From an uncultured Clostridium sp. (lineage in GTDB: Bacteria; Bacillota; Clostridia; TANB77; CAG-508), in the NCBI GenBank assembly GCA_900553125.1, contig USCB01000004.1, positions 1-64,000 of the forward strand: DNA of 64,000 bases. The letters are read 5' to 3'. The translations under genes and the position numbers were made by a program. The notes beneath the pieces are model-generated. The model was not told where the DNA came from. It was given only the letters and a program-made list of their open reading frames with translations, and did not search any database. Numbering within the stretch: the first letter of the stretch is position 1; the number at the start of each line of letters is the position of its first letter. This document shows positions 33,947 to 42,839 of the stretch, in pieces.

Positions 33947-35905
33947 CTAATTTACCTCCTCTGTTGGTTCATATTTACTAAACCATATTCCTTCTAATCC
34001 ATCCTTTTGTTTAAATGCTGAGTGTAATTTGTATCCTTCTGGCAAGCTTTTTCCATATTTTTGTGTATCTAATGGTTTGTCATCTTTATCTACAAATATT
34101 ACACTTGCTTGTCCACTTTCTATTTTATATGCATATCTTGGTATCCATACCCAATAGCTTTCTAGCCCATTTGCCATGCATTTTACATTTGCCCATATTT
34201 TGTTTTCGTAATTATAGAAATAATATTCTTTTCCATCTTGATTTATTTTTTGTTCTGGATTTTCGCTGTATTCTACTTCTATACTATTTTTTCCATCTTG
34301 GGTATAGTATATTAATTTGGTATCTTCTGCTTTAAAATTCTTTAAGTTTGGCGTTTTTGGTTCTGTTTGGTCTAATGGTGTTGTTTCTTTACTACTTGGT
34401 TCATATTTACTAAACCATATTCCTTTTAAGCCTTCTTTTTGCTTAAATGCTGCATGTACTGTAAATCCTTCTGGCAAGCTTTCTCCATATTTTTCTTTAT
34501 CTATTGGTTTATCATTTTCATCTATTAATATAATTGTACTTTGACCTGATTCTATTTTATATGCATATCTTGGTATCCATACCCAATAACTTTCTAGTCC
34601 ATTTGCTGTGCATTTTACATTTGCCCATATTTTGCTTTCATAGTTATAGAAGTAATATTCTTTTCCTCCTTGTTTGATTTTTTGTTCTGGTTTTTCGCTG
34701 TATTCTACTTCTATACTGTTTTTTCCATCTTGAGTATAGTATATTAATTTGGTATCTTCTGCTTTAAAATTTTTTAAGTCTGGCATTTCTGGTTCTGTTT
34801 GGTCAACTTTTACTGTTTCTTTGCTGCTTGGCTCGTATTTGCTAAACCATATTCCTTTTAAGCCTTCTTTTTGCTTGAATGCTGCATGTACTTCATATCC
34901 TTCTGGCAAGCTTTCTCCATATTTTTCTTTGTCTAATGGCTTGTCATTTATATCTACAAATATTATGCTTGCTTTTTCTTTCTTGGCTACACTTGCATCT
35001 AGTTTATATGCATATCTTGGTATCCACACCCAATAACTTTCTAGTCCATTTGCTGTACATTCTATGTTTCCCCATATTTTTGTTCCGGTTTCTTTATAGT
35101 CTACAAATGTATATGTTTTTCCTTCTACTGTTATTTGTTTTTTCTTTCCTTCTTCTATATATTGCTTTATGCTTACTTTGTATTGGTTCTTAAAATCTTC
35201 TGAATAATATATTACTTCTGTTTTATAACTTAGTTTATTTAGGTCTGGCTCATATGCTATTGTTCCATCACTTGATTTGAATTCTTTTGATTCATCTTCT
35301 GCTGTTCCTATTCCTTTTGCATTTACTCCATCTAACATTAATTTTGCATATTGTAGGCTATGGACTGTTTCTTTTCCTATTCCTGTTGGTTTTATTTTGT
35401 AACATTTGTCTGTTACTTGGTCATATATATATTCTTCTTCTTTTCCTCCTGCTGCTTCTTTTTTTATGTAATATATATCATTTACTAATCCTTTTAGAAA
35501 CTCTTCGTCTTTCCATGTATCTTGGCATTCTAACATGTTATTTTTCCAAATTCTTTTGGTGCTTATTGGTTCCCCATTTGCATAATTGTTTCTTGCATAT
35601 AGTATTTCTGCTTTTAATGTGTTACTAAATTTTTCTATCTCTTTTTTTGATAGTTGCTTTTCTATAAATTCGCTTTCCGAACTTTTTCCTGTATATTCTT
35701 CTAATACTTTTATACTTTTTTGTGCATTTTTATTTTCTTCTATTGCTGACATTTCTGTATAAAAATTTGCTTTTGTTGTTCTTGTTAGTATTCCATTTTG
35801 CCCTGTTAACATTGATATCGTTACTCCTGATAATATTAATAAGACTATTATTGTTACTACTAATGCTATTAATGTTATTCCTTCTCTCTTATTTACATTT
35901 TTCAA
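33947..35905 (-). CDS. Pilin-like surface protein with three YWVWIPRYAY repeats
   Basis: 652 residues from TTG 35905 (LKNVNKREG read as M), set by AAGGAG seven bases upstream. The N-terminus KREGITLIALVVTIIVLLIL is a type IV prepilin signal with cleavage after Gly. Three long repeats of about 145 residues follow, each with ANGLESYWVWIPRYAYK, then PEGY-x-VH-x-AFKQK and GIWFSKYEP. The repeats are also near-identical as DNA, so recombination can change their number. It is the first gene of a two-gene operon behind a long leader with an attenuator-like hairpin. Confidence 0.75.
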   Translation of the reverse strand: MKNVNKREGITLIALVVTIIVLLILSGVTISMLTGQNGILTRTTKANFYTEMSAIEENKNAQKSIKVLEEYTGKSSESEFIEKQLSKKEIEKFSNTLKAEILYARNNYANGEPISTKRIWKNNMLECQDTWKDEEFLKGLVNDIYYIKKEAAGGKEEEYIYDQVTDKCYKIKPTGIGKETVHSLQYAKLMLDGVNAKGIGTAEDESKEFKSSDGTIAYEPDLNKLSYKTEVIYYSEDFKNQYKVSIKQYIEEGKKKQITVEGKTYTFVDYKETGTKIWGNIECTANGLESYWVWIPRYAYKLDASVAKKEKASIIFVDINDKPLDKEKYGESLPEGYEVHAAFKQKEGLKGIWFSKYEPSSKETVKVDQTEPEMPDLKNFKAEDTKLIYYTQDGKNSIEVEYSEKPEQKIKQGGKEYYFYNYESKIWANVKCTANGLESYWVWIPRYAYKIESGQSTIILIDENDKPIDKEKYGESLPEGFTVHAAFKQKEGLKGIWFSKYEPSSKETTPLDQTEPKTPNLKNFKAEDTKLIYYTQDGKNSIEVEYSENPEQKINQDGKEYYFYNYENKIWANVKCMANGLESYWVWIPRYAYKIESGQASVIFVDKDDKPLDTQKYGKSLPEGYKLHSAFKQKDGLEGIWFSKYEPTEEVN

Positions 35906-35939
35906 CTTTTTTCTCCTTCCTTTTTGATTTTTATATAAC

Positions 35940-36016
35940 AAAAAAAGATATTATTAATAATCTATTACTGTTTAGCGTTTTTTACGTTTTACATTAATAG
36001 ATTTAATAATATCTTT
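35940..36016 (-). promoter_or_regulatory. Terminator/attenuator-like hairpin in the pilin leader
   Basis: Arms 35995-36016 and 35944-35967 pair over about 20 bases (AAAGATATTATTAA with its near complement) around a 27-base loop, followed on the minus strand by seven T. It lies between the promoter at 36.15 kb and the pilin start at 35905, so transcription must read through it or be stopped by it. Confidence 0.65.
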
Positions 36017-36040
36017 CCATATATTTTATTTATATTTTTT

Positions 36041-36121
<81 letters not shown>

Positions 36122-36149
36122 TTTTATCCTCTTCCTTTTTTTATTTTAT

Positions 36150-36178
36150 ATTATATTAATTTATTTTTACTCTGTCAA
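36150..36178 (-). promoter_or_regulatory. Consensus sigma-A promoter of the pilin-like operon
   Basis: On the minus strand TTGACA (36178-36173), a 17-base spacer and TATAAT (36155-36150), both perfect. Transcription would begin near 36143, about 240 bases before the pilin start. Confidence 0.88.
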
Positions 36179-36241
36179 GGTGTACTATTTAGTTTTTTTA
36201 ATTATATGCATGTAGCAAGAAATGCGTATAACTTTTTTACC

Positions 36242-36970
36242 TTACCACAACTCTTCCAATTTATATTCTTTTTCTAACTTTTCATTAAAATAAATCTTAC
36301 TCAAAAGCTTAATTTCCCTCAAACTCTCATCCTTCAAACTAAATCCAAAAACCTTTTTACAGGGAGCTGATACAATAAAATTCAAAGCCGCTAAAGTACT
36401 TTTACTTATACTAATAGAACTCTTATCTTGTCTATAGCACTCCTCACATTTAACCCCATTATCTTTAATACTAAAATGACTTATTCTCTCTTTTTCTCCA
36501 CAATTAACACACCCACTAACTCTAGGTTTAAAGCCTAAAAAACATAAAAGTTTAATTTTAAAAACACTCAAAATAAAATCTGGGTCCTTGTCAGTTTCAG
36601 AAATCATATATAAAGTATTCAAATAAAGCTGTAAAATTTTATAACTATTCTCATTTTCAGCCGTTACATCCTGAATAATTTTTGTAATATGTACAGTATA
36701 TTTAATTTTATCTAAATCTGTTCTTATATTATAGAACATCTCAATAGTATCACAGGAATTTATAGAATAATTATCTTGAGATTTATACAAAATATATTCG
36801 CCAAAACACAAAAACTGTGTACCTGCCAAAAGAGCGCTATTTTGCCTTCTAGCACCCTTTGCAGCACACGATATTTTGCCTAAACCTGGGGTTAGCATAG
36901 TAAGCATTTTATCAAAATCCCCCATATTACTTTCTGCTATTATTATTCCCTTCGTTTTTACTATTCCCAT
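36242..36970 (-). CDS. recO: DNA repair protein RecO
   Basis: 242 residues. The N-terminal OB fold starts MGIVKTKGIIIAESN; a zinc site C-x2-C ... C-x2-C (GCVNCGEK ... KCEECY) is in the C-terminal helical domain. RecO loads RecA on SSB-coated DNA with RecR. It follows yqzL and era, the standard Firmicutes order, and overlaps yqzL by 44 bases. AAGGTGG ribosome site. Confidence 0.93.
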   Translation of the reverse strand: MGIVKTKGIIIAESNMGDFDKMLTMLTPGLGKISCAAKGARRQNSALLAGTQFLCFGEYILYKSQDNYSINSCDTIEMFYNIRTDLDKIKYTVHITKIIQDVTAENENSYKILQLYLNTLYMISETDKDPDFILSVFKIKLLCFLGFKPRVSGCVNCGEKERISHFSIKDNGVKCEECYRQDKSSISISKSTLAALNFIVSAPCKKVFGFSLKDESLREIKLLSKIYFNEKLEKEYKLEELW

Positions 36971-37091
36971 CTGTTTCCACCTTTTGAAGATTTACTAAAT
37001 TATTTTGTATATTTTCAATCTGTTTCATTTCTAAAAATGTATTAACATTTCCTGTTGATTTAAACATATTCCAAGCTATATCTTTTATCAT
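36927..37091 (-). CDS. yqzL: YqzL-family small protein
   Basis: 54 residues starting MIKDIAWNMFKSTGNVNTFL. The pattern of Trp, Phe, TGN/S and a following aromatic-leucine matches the short YqzL protein found between era and recO in Bacillus and relatives, which is exactly its place here. The hydrophilic C-terminal part reads through the recO start in another frame. Function is unknown. AAGGAAGTGG site upstream. Confidence 0.7.
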   Translation of the reverse strand: MIKDIAWNMFKSTGNVNTFLEMKQIENIQNNLVNLQKVETDGNSKNEGNNNSRK

Positions 37092-37136
37092 AACGTCCAC
37101 TTCCTTCTGGAGTTAGTTTCTCCATTCTTATGTATT

Positions 37137-38027
37137 TTATTCATTAAAAAATTTTTCGTTATTCATCCAATCTTCTTTAACCTTAACCCAAGTTTTCAAA
37201 TTAACTTTTGTTCCAAAATTCTGCTCCATGTCTTTTCTTGCCATAGTTCCAATTCTTTTAAGCATTTCGCCATTTCTTCCAATTATAATTCCTTTATGCG
37301 AATTTCTTAAACAATAAATTATTGCCTCAATATTATATATATCCTCATTCTTTTGGGTCTTCTTAAGTTTCATTTTTTCTACTTGTACAAAAATACCATG
37401 TGGCACTTCATCTCTTAATAATATCAAAGCTTTTTCCCTTATTGTTTCTTCTGCCAACTGTCTTAAAGTTTGGTCTGTATATTCATCTTGGTCATAATAT
37501 GCAGGACCAGGTTTTAAATTTTTTTCTATTTCATCAAGTACAACTTCTTTGTATTTATTTTTTGTTGCGGAAATTGGAATTATTGCTGAAAAATCATATT
37601 CATTTTTATAAAGGTCAATTAATTTAGCTAATTCTTCTTTATTTACTAAATCCATCTTATTTATTATTAAAATGCATTTTCTTTTTGACTCTCTTATCTT
37701 TTCTAGAATTTTCATATCTCCACGACCTATTTCTTTGCTATCTGCCTCTATTAAAAACAAAATAACATCAGAATTAGAAATTGCATCCCATGACAATTCT
37801 ATCATATTTTCATTTAATTTTGTTTTTGGTTTATGGATTCCTGGAGTATCAATAAATATAATTTGTGAATTTTCTCTATTCACTATTCCCCTTATTTGTG
37901 TTCTTGTAGTCTGAACCTTGTTTGCTATTGCTGCAATTTTTTCTCCTACTAATAAATTTATTAGTGTTGATTTTCCTACATTTGTTCTTCCACAAATTGA
38001 TACAAATCCTGATTTAAATTCTGCCAT
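37137..38027 (-). CDS. era: GTPase Era
   Basis: 296 residues from ATG 38027 (MAEFKSGFVSICGRTNVGKS), set by AAGGAG. GTPase motifs: G1 GRTNVGKS, G3 DTPG, G4 NKMD. The C-terminal KH domain contains HKGIIIGRNGEMLKRIG. Era binds the 3' end of 16S rRNA during 30S assembly. Located upstream of yqzL and recO. A palindrome lies between it and rseP. Confidence 0.97.
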   Translation of the reverse strand: MAEFKSGFVSICGRTNVGKSTLINLLVGEKIAAIANKVQTTRTQIRGIVNRENSQIIFIDTPGIHKPKTKLNENMIELSWDAISNSDVILFLIEADSKEIGRGDMKILEKIRESKRKCILIINKMDLVNKEELAKLIDLYKNEYDFSAIIPISATKNKYKEVVLDEIEKNLKPGPAYYDQDEYTDQTLRQLAEETIREKALILLRDEVPHGIFVQVEKMKLKKTQKNEDIYNIEAIIYCLRNSHKGIIIGRNGEMLKRIGTMARKDMEQNFGTKVNLKTWVKVKEDWMNNEKFFNE

Positions 38028-38040
38028 TTTCACTCCTTTT

Positions 38041-38093
38041 TTTCTGATTGGGGACGGTTCCTTTTCCGAAAAGGAACCGTCCCCAATCAGAAA
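38041..38093. repeat. 53-bp perfect intergenic palindrome
   Basis: 26-base perfect arms (TTTCTGATTGGGGACGGTTC... and complement) with a one-base centre. It fills the whole gap between the rseP stop and the era ribosome site. Compensatory changes (CCTTTTC/GAAAAGG) relative to other copies keep the pairing. Confidence 0.95.
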
Positions 38094-38831
38094 TCATCTA
38101 AAAATTCTACTAATATCATTATAAGTTACAAATATAGACAAAGCAATCAAAAGAGAAAATCCCAATAATTGCAATTGTATTTGAACCTTATCACTAACAG
38201 GTTTCCTTCTTATAGCCTCTATCAAAAGTAACAATATTTTTCCACCATCCAAAGCTGGAATAGGAAGTAAATTTGTAATTCCAAGTGATACTGATACTAC
38301 TGCCATTATATATAAATATTCTTTTATACCTGTTGTTTTTGAAACTAACTCTGATATTCCAACAGGGCCTGTTAGATCATCTGCTCCAACTTGACCTGTA
38401 AATATCATTTTTACACTGTCTACTAATGCTCCTGAAAAACCTAGTGTTGCCTCACATGCAGTTTTCAAACTTCCATATATTATTGCTATTAATATGAAAT
38501 ATATTATTAATCCAAATACTATATTTACTATAGCTCCTGCCGCAACTATTGCTATTCTTTTCGGTATACTTGCATTATTAAATGCTCCACTTTCTTCAGA
38601 GGCTTCTTCTTCGCCTTCCAGGCTAACAAATCCTCCTAAAGGAATTGCACGCAATGCATATTTTGTTTCTCCTTTTTGTCTGGATATTAATTCCGGACCA
38701 AATCCTATTGCAAATTGGTTTACTTTTACTTTGCATAGTTTTGCAGTTAAGAAATGTCCTCCTTCGTGTATGAATATTAAAAATCCAAGTAGGAATATTA
38801 TTTTTATTGCTGATAAAATAAATCCAAGCAT
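38094..38831 (-). CDS. rseP: RseP-like site-2 protease lacking a PDZ domain
   Basis: 245 residues from ATG 38831 (MLGFILSAIKIIFLLG), set by GGAGGA; the upstream in-frame codons only translate the palindrome. Metalloprotease motifs FIHEGGHF (HExxH) and NLLPIPALDGG (third metal ligand) are present with about four membrane helices. Usual homologues are 330-430 residues with a PDZ domain between helices; here that region is about 60 residues with no PDZ pattern. It follows cdsA as usual. The active site is intact, so it is probably functional. Confidence 0.88.
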   Translation of the reverse strand: MLGFILSAIKIIFLLGFLIFIHEGGHFLTAKLCKVKVNQFAIGFGPELISRQKGETKYALRAIPLGGFVSLEGEEEASEESGAFNNASIPKRIAIVAAGAIVNIVFGLIIYFILIAIIYGSLKTACEATLGFSGALVDSVKMIFTGQVGADDLTGPVGISELVSKTTGIKEYLYIMAVVSVSLGITNLLPIPALDGGKILLLLIEAIRRKPVSDKVQIQLQLLGFSLLIALSIFVTYNDISRIFR

Positions 38832-38850
38832 TCTTTCCTCCACTTTTTTT

Positions 38851-38894
38851 GTATTGGGGACGGTTCTTTTCGCGAAAAGAACCGTCCCCAATAC
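38851..38894. repeat. 44-bp perfect intergenic palindrome
   Basis: GTATTGGGGACGGTTCTTTT and complement around CGCG, between rseP and cdsA. With the copy at 38041 it brackets rseP. Confidence 0.95.
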
Positions 38895-38900
38895 GAAAAA

Positions 38901-39698
38901 TCACATAAATATCATATATAAAAATGGTGCAATAAAAACTAAACTATCTAATCTATCTAGCATTCCACCATGACCAGGTAACAAATTCCCATAATCTTTT
39001 ACATCTACAAATCTTTTTACAGATGATGCTACAAAATCGCCAATTTGGCTAAGTAAACTTAATGCTAAACTTACAATTGCAATCATACCATAAGAAAATT
39101 CTGTTCCCCAATAGTTGTTTGATATTATCATAAAGATTGTAGAAACAATAACTGCACCTGCAGCTCCTGCTATGCACCCTTCTATTGATTTTTTAGGGCT
39201 TATTTTACTAAATTTGTGTTTTCCAAAATGTTTTCCAATTAAGTATGCAAATATGTCTGTTGACCATGATACAACAAATGTATATGCAAATAAAATTTTT
39301 CCAAATTCTAGTTTTCTTACTAATTCTAAAAACATAAAGAAAAATGGCACATATATTATTCCTACTAATGTGTATGCTACATCTTTAAATGTTATTTTCA
39401 TATCTGTAAAAATTACATTCAAAAATAATAATAAAATTATAACAGGTATTGAAAGTGCAACCAAATGTAGTAGTTTTTCTGTTTCTAAAAACATTGCCCC
39501 AACAATGTATAAATTGCTTAAATAGCCTACCAATTGTATTGGTCTACATGTCTTTTTTATTGCTCCAAAATATTCGTACATACTAATTATACTTACAATT
39601 AATACTGCTATTCCTATTACATATTGATTTCCTAGTACAAATAGTATTGCTACCATTGGAAGTCCTAATACCGTTGTTAAAACTCTTTTTAAATCCAT
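38901..39698 (-). CDS. cdsA: Phosphatidate cytidylyltransferase
   Basis: 265 residues with about seven membrane helices. The C-terminal signature includes SQIGDFVASSVKR and KDYGNLLPGHGGMLDRLDS. It makes CDP-diacylglycerol, the substrate of PgsA at 7.4 kb. It sits between uppS and rseP, the conserved order. AAGGTG ribosome site. Confidence 0.96.
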   Translation of the reverse strand: MDLKRVLTTVLGLPMVAILFVLGNQYVIGIAVLIVSIISMYEYFGAIKKTCRPIQLVGYLSNLYIVGAMFLETEKLLHLVALSIPVIILLLFLNVIFTDMKITFKDVAYTLVGIIYVPFFFMFLELVRKLEFGKILFAYTFVVSWSTDIFAYLIGKHFGKHKFSKISPKKSIEGCIAGAAGAVIVSTIFMIISNNYWGTEFSYGMIAIVSLALSLLSQIGDFVASSVKRFVDVKDYGNLLPGHGGMLDRLDSLVFIAPFLYMIFM

Positions 39699-39712
39699 AT
39701 TTTTTCACCTTT

Positions 39713-40423
39713 TTATTTTCCTAATCTTCTAGTTCTTTTTTGATATTCAATTATTGCATTGTCTAAATCTTCGTCTTTGAAATCTGGCCAATTTTTGTCT
39801 ACAAATAAGAATTCTGAATATGCAATTTGCCAAGGCAAAAAATTACTTGTTCTCATTTCTCCACTTGTTCTTATTACTAAATCTGGGTCTGGCTGACCTG
39901 CTGTATATAATTTGCTTTCTAGTAAATTTTCATTTATATCTTCTAGCGAAATTGTTTTATCTGCAATTTCTTTTGCAATTTCTTTTGCAGCTCTTACTAT
40001 TTCGGCTCTTCCTCCATAGTTTAATGCAATATTAAAATGAACACCTGTGTTATCTTTTGTTCTTTTTATACATTCTTTTATTCTTTCCTGCATTTTCTCA
40101 CTTAATACTGTTGTATCTCCTAAAAATTGGATTTTTATATTCTCAGAATCTGCAACTTTGGCATAATGTTCTAAATAGTTTTGAAGTATTAACATTAAAC
40201 TTTTTACTTCTTCTTCTGCCCTTTTCCAATTTTCTGTTGAAAATGCATATACTGTAATATATTCTAAGCCTATTTCGTTTGCGTGTCTTACAATTTTTTC
40301 TAAAACCTTAGCTCCTTCTCTGTGCCCAAAAGCTACAGGCATTCCTTTAGCTCTTGCCCAACGTCTGTTTCCATCCATTATTATAGCTATATGTTTTGGT
40401 AATTCTTCTTTTTTAAATTCCAT
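39713..40423 (-). CDS. uppS: Isoprenyl (undecaprenyl) diphosphate synthase
   Basis: 236 residues. Cis-prenyltransferase motifs HIAIIMDGNRRWA (catalytic Asp), YAFSTENWKR and the late RTSGEMRTSNFLPWQ are complete. It extends farnesyl diphosphate to the C55 carrier lipid of wall synthesis. It follows an ispA-like gene that would supply the primer. Twelve-base gap to ispA. Confidence 0.97.
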   Translation of the reverse strand: MEFKKEELPKHIAIIMDGNRRWARAKGMPVAFGHREGAKVLEKIVRHANEIGLEYITVYAFSTENWKRAEEEVKSLMLILQNYLEHYAKVADSENIKIQFLGDTTVLSEKMQERIKECIKRTKDNTGVHFNIALNYGGRAEIVRAAKEIAKEIADKTISLEDINENLLESKLYTAGQPDPDLVIRTSGEMRTSNFLPWQIAYSEFLFVDKNWPDFKDEDLDNAIIEYQKRTRRLGK

Positions 40424-40434
40424 TTATATACCCC

Positions 40435-41325
40435 TTATTTATTTCTTTTTTCAATATATCTAGCTAATTCTCTTAAAAATTCGGCTTTTTCTCCAAACTC
40501 ATTTAGCTGCGATATTGCCTCTTTTGTAATTGAATGTAATATTTCTTTTGATTTTTCTAACCCATATTCTGATATATAGGTACATTTTCCTTTTTCTTTG
40601 TCATTACCAACAGGTTTTCCTGTGACCTTTTCATCTCCTATTTCTGATAAAATATCGTCTTTTATTTGAAACGCTAAACCTATTTTTTCTGCATATGTTG
40701 TTATTTTTTCAAGCTGATTTTCTGATGCTCCACCTAAAATAGCTCCCATTCTTGCACATAATCTTAGATATGCTCCTGTCTTGTTTTTATGAATATATTC
40801 AAGTTCTTCTTTTGATATATTCTTTCCTTCACATTCTGTATCTAAATATTCTCCTGCAAGCATTCTATCAGTTGCTATTGAAAATTCATTTAAAATTTTT
40901 ATTTTATTTGCTAATTCCTTATCATTTTTTGTATTTAATAAATCTTTACTTATTACAATATATGCGTAGTTAAAAAGTCCATCTCCAGCTAAAATTGCTG
41001 TTGCCTCATTGAATTTTTTATGATTTGTTGGCTTTCCATGTCTAAAATTATCATTGTCTATTCCTGGTAAATCATCATGTATTAATGATGCATTATGTAC
41101 CATTTCTATACTTACAGCATAAGGCATTGGGATTTCCAAATCTTCTTTAAATAATTTATAACTTGCTAAAACTAAAATCGGTCTTAATCTTTTTCCTCCT
41201 GCTATTAAACTATATTCCATAGATTGGTTTAAAATTCGTTCAGGACAATCTTGTTTTTTCAAATATTTTTCTAATTCACTATTTACTTTATTTTGATATT
41301 TTATTAATTCGGTTTTAAAATCCAT
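40435..41325 (-). CDS. ispA: Geranyl/farnesyl diphosphate synthase
   Basis: 296 residues. Trans-prenyltransferase with first aspartate-rich motif DDLPGIDND, second DDILSEIGD, and GGKRLRP near the N-terminus. It makes short-chain allylic diphosphates. Its place between frr and uppS is unusual, since ispA is more often near xseB and dxs, but it is sensible because UppS uses its product. Confidence 0.94.
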   Translation of the reverse strand: MDFKTELIKYQNKVNSELEKYLKKQDCPERILNQSMEYSLIAGGKRLRPILVLASYKLFKEDLEIPMPYAVSIEMVHNASLIHDDLPGIDNDNFRHGKPTNHKKFNEATAILAGDGLFNYAYIVISKDLLNTKNDKELANKIKILNEFSIATDRMLAGEYLDTECEGKNISKEELEYIHKNKTGAYLRLCARMGAILGGASENQLEKITTYAEKIGLAFQIKDDILSEIGDEKVTGKPVGNDKEKGKCTYISEYGLEKSKEILHSITKEAISQLNEFGEKAEFLRELARYIEKRNK

Positions 41326-41344
41326 ATATTACATCCCTTTTTGG

Positions 41345-41893
41345 CTATATTGAAAGTATCTCATTTTCCTTATTTGATAATACTTTATCTACTTCTTCTA
41401 TTGATTTATCTGTTAATTCTTGAATTTTATTTTCAGCTTGTTTTAATTCGTCTTCTGTCATTTCTCCATCTTTTTGTTCTTTTTTGGCTTGGTCAATCCC
41501 ATCTCTTCTTGCATTTCTAACTGCAACTTTACAATCTTCTGCCATTTTTTTGATGTCTTTTACTAATTCTTTTCTTCTTTCTTCAGTTAATTCTGGAAAT
41601 GCTAGTCTTATTACTTTTCCATCATTATTAGGATTTATTCCAATATCTGATGCAATTATTGCTTTTTCTATTTCTTTTAAAACTGATACATCCCATGGTT
41701 GAATTACTATCAATCTTGCCTCTGGAACTGATATACCTGCTACTTGGCTTATTGGTGTTGGTGTTCCATAATAGTCTATTTTTACCTTATTTAATATTGC
41801 AGGATTTGCTCTTCCTGCTCTTACTTCTGCAAATTTTTCTCTTAAGTTGTCAATTGATTTATTCATTTTTTCTTTTATAATGTTATAATCCAT
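41345..41893 (-). CDS. frr: Ribosome recycling factor
   Basis: 182 residues. The conserved motif REKFAEVRAGRANPAIL near the start and VRNARRDGID in the middle identify RRF, which splits post-termination ribosomes with EF-G. It follows pyrH as usual, though a palindrome separates them. AAAGGA ribosome site. Confidence 0.97.
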   Translation of the reverse strand: MDYNIIKEKMNKSIDNLREKFAEVRAGRANPAILNKVKIDYYGTPTPISQVAGISVPEARLIVIQPWDVSVLKEIEKAIIASDIGINPNNDGKVIRLAFPELTEERRKELVKDIKKMAEDCKVAVRNARRDGIDQAKKEQKDGEMTEDELKQAENKIQELTDKSIEEVDKVLSNKENEILSI

Positions 41894-41931
41894 AATATTT
41901 TTCCTTTCTCCCCTTTTGGGTCCCGTTTTTG

Positions 41932-41990
41932 TTCCATTGGGACCGGGTCTTTTTGGTACAATGTTCTAAAAAGACCCGGTCCTTTTGGAA
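41932..41990. repeat. Intergenic palindrome, second variant
   Basis: Arms TTCCATTGGGACCGGGTC... and GACCCGGTCCTTTTGGAA, with a few mismatches, between pyrH and frr. Its sequence matches the centre of the nested copy at 25.3 kb. Confidence 0.85.
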
Positions 41991-41992
41991 CA

Positions 41993-42703
41993 TTATTTTA
42001 CAATTGTTCCTATTTTCTCACCTTTGACAGCTCTTACTATGTTTTCTGGGTCTGCTATTCCAAATACTACAAGTGGAATATTGTTGTCTTTGCATAATGC
42101 TGTTGCTGTTGAGTCCATGACTTTTAAATCTTTATTTAGTACTTCTTGATATGTTATTTCATCATATTTTTCAGCTGTTGGGTCTAATTTTGGGTCAGCT
42201 GAATATACTCCATCAATTGCTTTTCCAAGCAATATTGCATCTGCTTCTATTTCAGCTGCTCTTAAAGCTGCTCCTGTATCTGTTGTAAAGAATGGATTTC
42301 CTGTACCACATGCAAATATAACTACTCTTCCTCTTCCTAAGTGCTTTATTGCTTTTCTTTTTATAAATGGTTCTGCAATTTCTCTCATTTCTATAGCTGT
42401 TTGTACTCTTGTATATATTCCTCTTGCTTCTATTGCATCTTGCAATGCTAATGCATTCATTGCTGTAGCTAACATTCCCATGTAGTCTGCTGTTGTTTTT
42501 TCCATTTGCTCTCCGTTTCTTCTTCCTCTCCAGAAGTTTCCTCCTCCTACTACTATTGCTACTTCTACTCCCATTTCTACTACTTCTTTTATTTTGTCAC
42601 ATATTTCTCCTACTACTTTGATGTTTATTCCTGTTTTGTCTTCTCCTGCTAAGGCTTCTCCACTTAGTTTTAGTAAAACTCGTTTATATTTTGCTTCTGA
42701 CAT
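41993..42703 (-). CDS. pyrH: UMP kinase
   Basis: 236 residues. Amino-acid kinase fold with [23 protein letters not shown] and the late [13 protein letters not shown]. It phosphorylates UMP to UDP as a hexamer. First visible gene of the pyrH-frr-ispA-uppS-cdsA-rseP run; rpsB and tsf, its common upstream neighbours, are not here. AAGGAAG site. Confidence 0.97.
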   Translation of the reverse strand: MSEAKYKRVLLKLSGEALAGEDKTGINIKVVGEICDKIKEVVEMGVEVAIVVGGGNFWRGRRNGEQMEKTTADYMGMLATAMNALALQDAIEARGIYTRVQTAIEMREIAEPFIKRKAIKHLGRGRVVIFACGTGNPFFTTDTGAALRAAEIEADAILLGKAIDGVYSADPKLDPTAEKYDEITYQEVLNKDLKVMDSTATALCKDNNIPLVVFGIADPENIVRAVKGEKIGTIVK

Positions 42704-42839
42704 TTCTTATTCTTCCTTTCTTTTTTGTTTTCTTGTGGTATTTTATCATAATTGTTTTGAAACTACAATAGTTTTTTCTATGTTTCATTGGTAGAATTCT
42801 AAGATTTATTTATTTTCAACACTATAATTATATAATTTT

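Noticed and set aside
33000..36000. A nearby DGR reverse transcriptase
   Set aside because: I looked for a reverse-transcriptase gene (YxDD box) beside the template/variable pair. The flanking genes are a GT2 enzyme and a pilin-like protein, and no RT was seen anywhere in the window.
38832..38891. Longer rseP starting inside the palindrome
   Set aside because: Same artefact: the extra residues translate the repeat, and GGAGGA marks ATG 38831.
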